DNA from: Dongia mobilis
GTDB lineage: Bacteria > Pseudomonadota > Alphaproteobacteria > Dongiales > Dongiaceae
Assembly (NCBI RefSeq): GCF_004363235.1
Contig: NZ_SNYW01000006.1
Coordinates: 248,001-312,000 of the forward strand
Length of the DNA: 64,000 nucleotides
Direction of reading: 5' to 3'
Numbering within the stretch: the stretch's first letter is position 1; each line of letters opens with the position of its first letter. The notes under the pieces were generated by a model, which was not told the origin of the DNA, did no database searches, and saw only the letters and a list, made by a program, of their open reading frames with translations. The translations under genes and the position numbers were made by a program. Positions 60,568 to 64,000 of the stretch are shown one piece after another.

Positions 60568-61917
60568 GTGGCGCAATCTACCCGGAAGGTCAGCATCGCC
60601 CGGCGACTGATGCTGACACTGGGCGCTGCTGTGCTGGTGCTCTGGCTGATGGCGGTCGGCATTTCGACCGCCATCATCGCCGACGAGATCAACGAGGTCT
60701 TCGACAGCGCCCTGCAGGAAACGGCGCAGCGCCTGCTGGCGCTGGCGGAGAACGGGTTGGAAGGGCGCGAGACCGAGGCCCGAAGCCTTGCCATCGGCAG
60801 GGATCACGAGGACCACGAGGAATACCTGATCTATCACCTGCGCGACCGAAACGGGCAGGTCCTGTTGCGCTCGCATGATGCGCCAGACGAGCCCTATGAC
60901 ATTCCGCTGGTCGAGGGTTTCTTTCACAGCGACGGTCGCTACAGCTATACCGAGGCAAGTTCCGATCGGTCGCTCTACATTCAGGTGCTGGAGCAGCCGG
61001 GCCATCGGGTCGAAGCGATCGTCGAATCCGCCCTCGGGCTCGTGCTGCCGCTGGGGTTTCTGCTGCCGCTGGCGGCCATCGCCAGCTATCTCATCATTCG
61101 ACAAAGCATGCGACCGATCCACCGGCTGCGCAGCGAAATTGCGAGCCGCGGCGGCCACGACTTGTCAGTCGTTCCGGTCGAGAACATGCCCGTCGAACTT
61201 ATGCCGATCGTCAAGGATATCAACCGCCTGCTGCGGCGTCTCGACCGAACCCTGAAGGCCGAGCGGGATTTTGTCGCCAACAGCGCCCATGAACTGCGCA
61301 CGCCCGTTGCCGCCGCGATCGCGCAAAGCCAACGGCTGGCGGCGGAACTGGGCGATTCCCCGCAGCGCGTGCGCGTCGATCAGGTAATCCAGGCCTTGCG
61401 CCGTCTGGCCGCACTAGCCGAGAAGTTGCTGCAATTGGCACGAGCGGAAAGCGGTAGCGCGGCCAGCGACGAGACTGTCGATCTGTTGCCGGTCATCGAC
61501 CTGGTGCGCGACGAGTTCGAACGCCAGCCGGACAAGGCAAATCGCATTGTCTGGCGCGACCCGCCCACGCGCCTTGCAGCGCCGATCGACATCGATGCCT
61601 TTGCCATCCTGCTGCGCAACCTGATCGAGAATGCCATCAACCACGGCGCGCCCGGGGGACGGATCGAGCTATTCGTCGACGTGGCGGGCGATCTGCATGT
61701 GGTGAATGCGGGGCCGGTCGTGCCACCGGCCGAATTGCAGCGACTTACCGATCGATTCGCCCGCGGCCGTCAGGCAGGGGCGGGTTTCGGGCTGGGTCTC
61801 GCCATTTCGGCCATGATTCTCCGGCAGGCGGGTGGCGACCTCTTCATGCGGTCTCCGGCGGAGGGCCGCGGCGATGGTTTCGAAGCGATCATTCGACTGC
61901 CGGCCGGCCAAGGCTGA
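60568..61917 (+). CDS. Sensor histidine kinase (QseC/PmrB-like)
   Basis: A 449-residue membrane kinase. Membrane segments about 15-37 and 150-175, periplasmic part with DHEDHEEYLIYHL (many His/Asp/Glu, possible metal site), HAMP-like linker, HisKA His in FVANSAHELRTPVAAAI, HATPase N box LIENAINHGAPGG and G box GFGLGLAIS. GTG 60568 or TTG 60559 (overlapping the regulator TGA). The partner of the response regulator just upstream. Confidence 0.93.
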   Translation: MAQSTRKVSIARRLMLTLGAAVLVLWLMAVGISTAIIADEINEVFDSALQETAQRLLALAENGLEGRETEARSLAIGRDHEDHEEYLIYHLRDRNGQVLLRSHDAPDEPYDIPLVEGFFHSDGRYSYTEASSDRSLYIQVLEQPGHRVEAIVESALGLVLPLGFLLPLAAIASYLIIRQSMRPIHRLRSEIASRGGHDLSVVPVENMPVELMPIVKDINRLLRRLDRTLKAERDFVANSAHELRTPVAAAIAQSQRLAAELGDSPQRVRVDQVIQALRRLAALAEKLLQLARAESGSAASDETVDLLPVIDLVRDEFERQPDKANRIVWRDPPTRLAAPIDIDAFAILLRNLIENAINHGAPGGRIELFVDVAGDLHVVNAGPVVPPAELQRLTDRFARGRQAGAGFGLGLAISAMILRQAGGDLFMRSPAEGRGDGFEAIIRLPAGQG

Positions 61918-62065
61918 TCCATCGCGGACCCCAAACGTAGACATTGGTGTGAGAAGTTCTGGCCAATCGGCCAGGAATTGTTCGGAATGATTTTCATTTT
62001 AACGTGACATTAATTCTGAAAAACACACAATGATCCGTTCTTCAACCAAAGAGGGTTTATCTAAA
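61918..62065. other. AT-rich gap before a small gene
   Basis: 148 bp, AT-rich from about 61985. It holds CTGGCCAATCGGCCAG (61957-61972), a 6-bp-arm inverted repeat, and a probable promoter; no strict -35/-10 match is clear. Confidence 0.45.
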
Positions 62066-62227
62066 ATGCAACATATCGCCATATTCAGTGTGGGTGCTGC
62101 GGCAATCGCCGGGTCCCTGCTGCTCGGCTGGCTCTGGCAGATGGCATCAGCCGGTGCGGTGCCGGCCTGGCTCAAGCGCATCCATGAGAATGAAGGTCGT
62201 GGCCCGGGTGCAGGGGACCATCTCTGA
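62066..62227 (+). CDS. Small membrane peptide, 53 residues
   Basis: MQHIAIFSVGAAAIAGSLLL and GWLWQMASAGAVPAWLKRIH, then a polar tail; one N-terminal membrane helix. GAGGG lies 10 nt before ATG 62066; ATG 62030 in the same frame adds 12 polar residues. An excellent terminator ends the unit, which supports an expressed gene. Function unknown; it lies in line with the two-component genes. Confidence 0.6.
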   Translation: MQHIAIFSVGAAAIAGSLLLGWLWQMASAGAVPAWLKRIHENEGRGPGAGDHL

Positions 62228-62284
62228 CGGCGCTGCTTGTCACTCCGCGGCCGCCAAACAGTGGATCGGGTGGCGGTGAAGACT

Positions 62285-62314
62285 CGGGCCCTTCGGGGCC
62301 CGTTTCTCTTTTTT
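62285..62314 (+). terminator. Intrinsic terminator
   Basis: CGGGCCC-TTCG-GGGCCCG (62285-62302) followed by TTTCTCTTTTTT. A UUCG tetraloop and a GC stem make it very strong. It closes the unit that includes the small membrane peptide. Confidence 0.93.
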
Positions 62315-62324
62315 CAATGTGCTG

Positions 62325-63401
62325 TCAGGCGCCGAACCGCGCCGGGCCGTAAGGAGTGAGAAGGGGGTGGCGGTCCCCGCGCAGTATTTCGGAAGCTGCC
62401 ATGGCGCCAATCGCCGGCGCCAGGGTGATGCCGGAATGGGTGACTGCGAGGTAGAGATTGTCATGTGCCTGGGAGAATCCGATGGCCGGAAATTCGTCCC
62501 CCGGCAGCGGCCGATAGCCGACGGTGTAATGGTCGAAGGCGAGGCTATCGCCATCTTGCAGCAGGGTGCGCATCGCCGACAGGATCCTCTCTGCCACCGC
62601 CTGCGGCTGCGTCCCCGGATCGGCGCCGCCGAAATCCGAACCGGCGATGAGACAGCCATCGACGCGCTGACGTATATGCAGTTCCGGCGCCATGACGAGG
62701 CCGTTGAGGAGCGGCGGCGCCGGCTTGGTCACGACGAGGAGGCCGGGCGGCGCCGACATGGGCAGCGCGATCCCGGCGCTCATGGCGAGGCGATCCGTGG
62801 CCGCCCCGGCCGCCAGTACGATGAGATCGGCGGCGACGCGGTCATCGCCGCACGATACGCCGGTGATGCGCGCGCCGACCAGGTCGAGGGCGGTTACCTC
62901 GCGATGCGGCAGGAATTTGGCGCCTCGGGCGATGGCGGCGTGCAGCAGCGCCTCGGCCGCAGCCAGGGGTTCGACGGCACCTTCCTCGGCGACATGGATG
63001 GCGCGGGCCGGTGGATCGGCCAGTTGCGGCTCGATCCTCCGGGCCTCAACGCGATCGACCAGACGGATGCCATAGCCCCAGGAAGCATGTTCGCTGGCAT
63101 AGGACTCGAGCCTTTCCGGCGGCAGGTCCCAGAGCAGACCGCCGGACCAGTTCACGGAGATCTCGGGGACCTCCTGCGCCAGACGCCGCCATTCCTGCAT
63201 CGATTGCCGGCGCAGGCGGAAATAGGCTTCCGGATTGCCCCAACTGGCATTGATCCACGCCCAGGAATGGCGCGTGGCAAGCCCGCCGCCGGGACCGGCA
63301 TCCAGGATCGTGACATGGGCACCATCACGGACGAGGTGCCAGGCGATGCTGGCGCCGATGATTCCGGCGCCGATGACGAGGCAATGCGGTTGGTCAGGCA
63401 T
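62325..63401 (-). CDS. FAD-dependent oxidoreductase (DAO family)
   Basis: A 358-residue DadA/glycine-oxidase-like enzyme. Dinucleotide motif CLVIGAGIIGASIAWHLVRD at the N-terminus, then ILDAGPGGGLATRHSWAWIN; C-terminal GYRPLPGDEFPAIGFSQAHD and LAVTHSGITLAPAIGAMAAS close the FAD site. It should oxidise an amino acid or amine. ATG 63401 is used; 63422 is possible. Divergent from an isochorismatase-like gene across 71 bp. Confidence 0.92.
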   Translation of the reverse strand: MPDQPHCLVIGAGIIGASIAWHLVRDGAHVTILDAGPGGGLATRHSWAWINASWGNPEAYFRLRRQSMQEWRRLAQEVPEISVNWSGGLLWDLPPERLESYASEHASWGYGIRLVDRVEARRIEPQLADPPARAIHVAEEGAVEPLAAAEALLHAAIARGAKFLPHREVTALDLVGARITGVSCGDDRVAADLIVLAAGAATDRLAMSAGIALPMSAPPGLLVVTKPAPPLLNGLVMAPELHIRQRVDGCLIAGSDFGGADPGTQPQAVAERILSAMRTLLQDGDSLAFDHYTVGYRPLPGDEFPAIGFSQAHDNLYLAVTHSGITLAPAIGAMAASEILRGDRHPLLTPYGPARFGA

Positions 63402-63472
63402 GATGGCCAAACGCTCGCACATTCCGCAGCCGCGCGCTAGGCTGCTGGCAAGAGATACGAACAGGAGCGATC

Positions 63473-64000
63473 ATGTCCTTGCCGCATGGCCTGCTGGAGC
63501 GCGACCAGAGTTGCCTTGTCGTCATCGACGTGCAGCAATATTTCCTGGCCAAGCTGCCGCTGCATGAGCGCGGGCCGCTGGTCGAACGAATCGCCTGGAT
63601 CATCCGCGTGGCGCGGCTGCTCGACATCCCGGTCATCGCGACCGCCGAGGACATCGCGCGGGATGGGCCGATGGTGCCGGAACTTGCCGGCGAATTGCCG
63701 GCAGGCACGGAAATCTATGACAAAATGGTCTTCGGCCTGATGGGCCAGGCAGATATCGCGGCGGCGATCGCCGCGACGGGGCGGTTGCAATGCGTGTTGG
63801 TCGGCATGGAGACCGATGTCTGCATCGCGCATTCCGCGATCGGCCTGATGGAGGCTGGCAATCGTGTCGCAGTCATCTCCGACGCGACCGCCACCCCACC
63901 GCCGCATCACGAGGCCGGCCTGCAGCGCATGGCACAGGCGGGGGTCACCATCACCAACACCAAGGGTCTTTATTACGAATGGGTGCGGGACCTGGCGACC
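63473..64000 (+). CDS. Isochorismatase-family cysteine hydrolase (3' end off window)
   Basis: 176 residues visible, cut by the right edge. The catalytic triad is present: Asp in LVVIDVQQYFLAKL, Lys in EIYDKMVFGLM, Cys in VGMETDVCIAHSA. Family members hydrolyse isochorismate, nicotinamide or N-carbamoyl compounds; the exact substrate is unknown. ATG 63473 behind AGGAG. Divergent from the FAD oxidase gene, which may act on the same or a linked amine. Confidence 0.92.
   Translation, partial: MSLPHGLLERDQSCLVVIDVQQYFLAKLPLHERGPLVERIAWIIRVARLLDIPVIATAEDIARDGPMVPELAGELPAGTEIYDKMVFGLMGQADIAAAIAATGRLQCVLVGMETDVCIAHSAIGLMEAGNRVAVISDATATPPPHHEAGLQRMAQAGVTITNTKGLYYEWVRDLAT

Overview
The window is GC-rich bacterial chromosome (roughly two-thirds G+C by eye) with about 60 protein genes, dense packing and many ATGA start/stop overlaps. 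It most likely comes from an alphaproteobacterium, probably of the Rhodospirillales. The indicators are GapR (DUF2312), the DUF1285-NUDIX-DUF6111 trio, two DUF2336 proteins, a PAS_5-type protein, DUF1244, and the MoxR/DUF58/BatA-like cluster. No rRNA, tRNA, insertion sequence, phage gene or CRISPR array was found.

Layout. 1-2975 (minus): MoxR ATPase, DUF58 protein and a BatA-like membrane protein cut by the left edge. 3079-4548 (plus): DUF1285, CoA pyrophosphatase, DUF6111. 4717-9406 (plus): complete BMP-type nucleoside/sugar ABC importer. 9461-15279: orphan hybrid histidine kinase, alpha carbonic anhydrase, SPOR-tailed lipoprotein, coiled-coil protein and a Tat-exported M15-like peptidase. 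15280-19531 (minus): an outer-membrane TPR/beta-barrel protein, a secreted FecR-domain protein and a gamma-glutamyltransferase. 19838-27357 (plus): hydantoinase/oxoprolinase, L,D-transpeptidase behind a perfect CRP-type palindrome, Sel1-repeat protein, DUF2339 membrane protein. 27365-30054 (minus): glycerate 2-kinase and pyruvate kinase, translationally coupled. 30213-35687: N-formylglutamate amidohydrolase, DUF1244, chemoreceptor with a coupled small membrane protein, DMT exporter, GapR, GNAT acetyltransferase and a small membrane protein. 35742-41277 (minus): complete oligopeptide ABC importer oppABCDF with stem-loops after oppA. 41552-45518 (minus): DUF2336, PAS histidine kinase, DUF2336. 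45989-50028 (plus): exported caspase-like protein, two small unknown proteins and GabT. 50125-51396 (minus): an unrecognised exported protein with AT-richer, foreign-looking composition. 51568-53441 (minus): lipoprotein, MAPEG, PAS_5 protein. 53548-58146: a VOC/DUF1428/MFS/SRPBCC/VOC operon divergent from its TetR-type regulator across two matching operators. 58218-62227: DsbA/FrnE oxidoreductase, cytochrome b561 and PepSY protein facing an OmpR-type two-component system. 62325-64000: FAD amine/amino-acid oxidase divergent from an isochorismatase-like hydrolase cut by the right edge.

The most unusual observations are these. First, short diverged tandem repeats repeatedly overlap the stop codon (three clear cases, one weak) or the start codon (one case) of genes. 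Second, the TPR/beta-barrel plus FecR-domain pair looks like a Slam (type XI) secretion pair with a FecR passenger. Third, the TetR divergon has two symmetric operators sitting on overlapping divergent promoters. Fourth, a perfect CRP-type palindrome lies ahead of an L,D-transpeptidase gene. Fifth, a histidine kinase is flanked by two DUF2336 paralogues.
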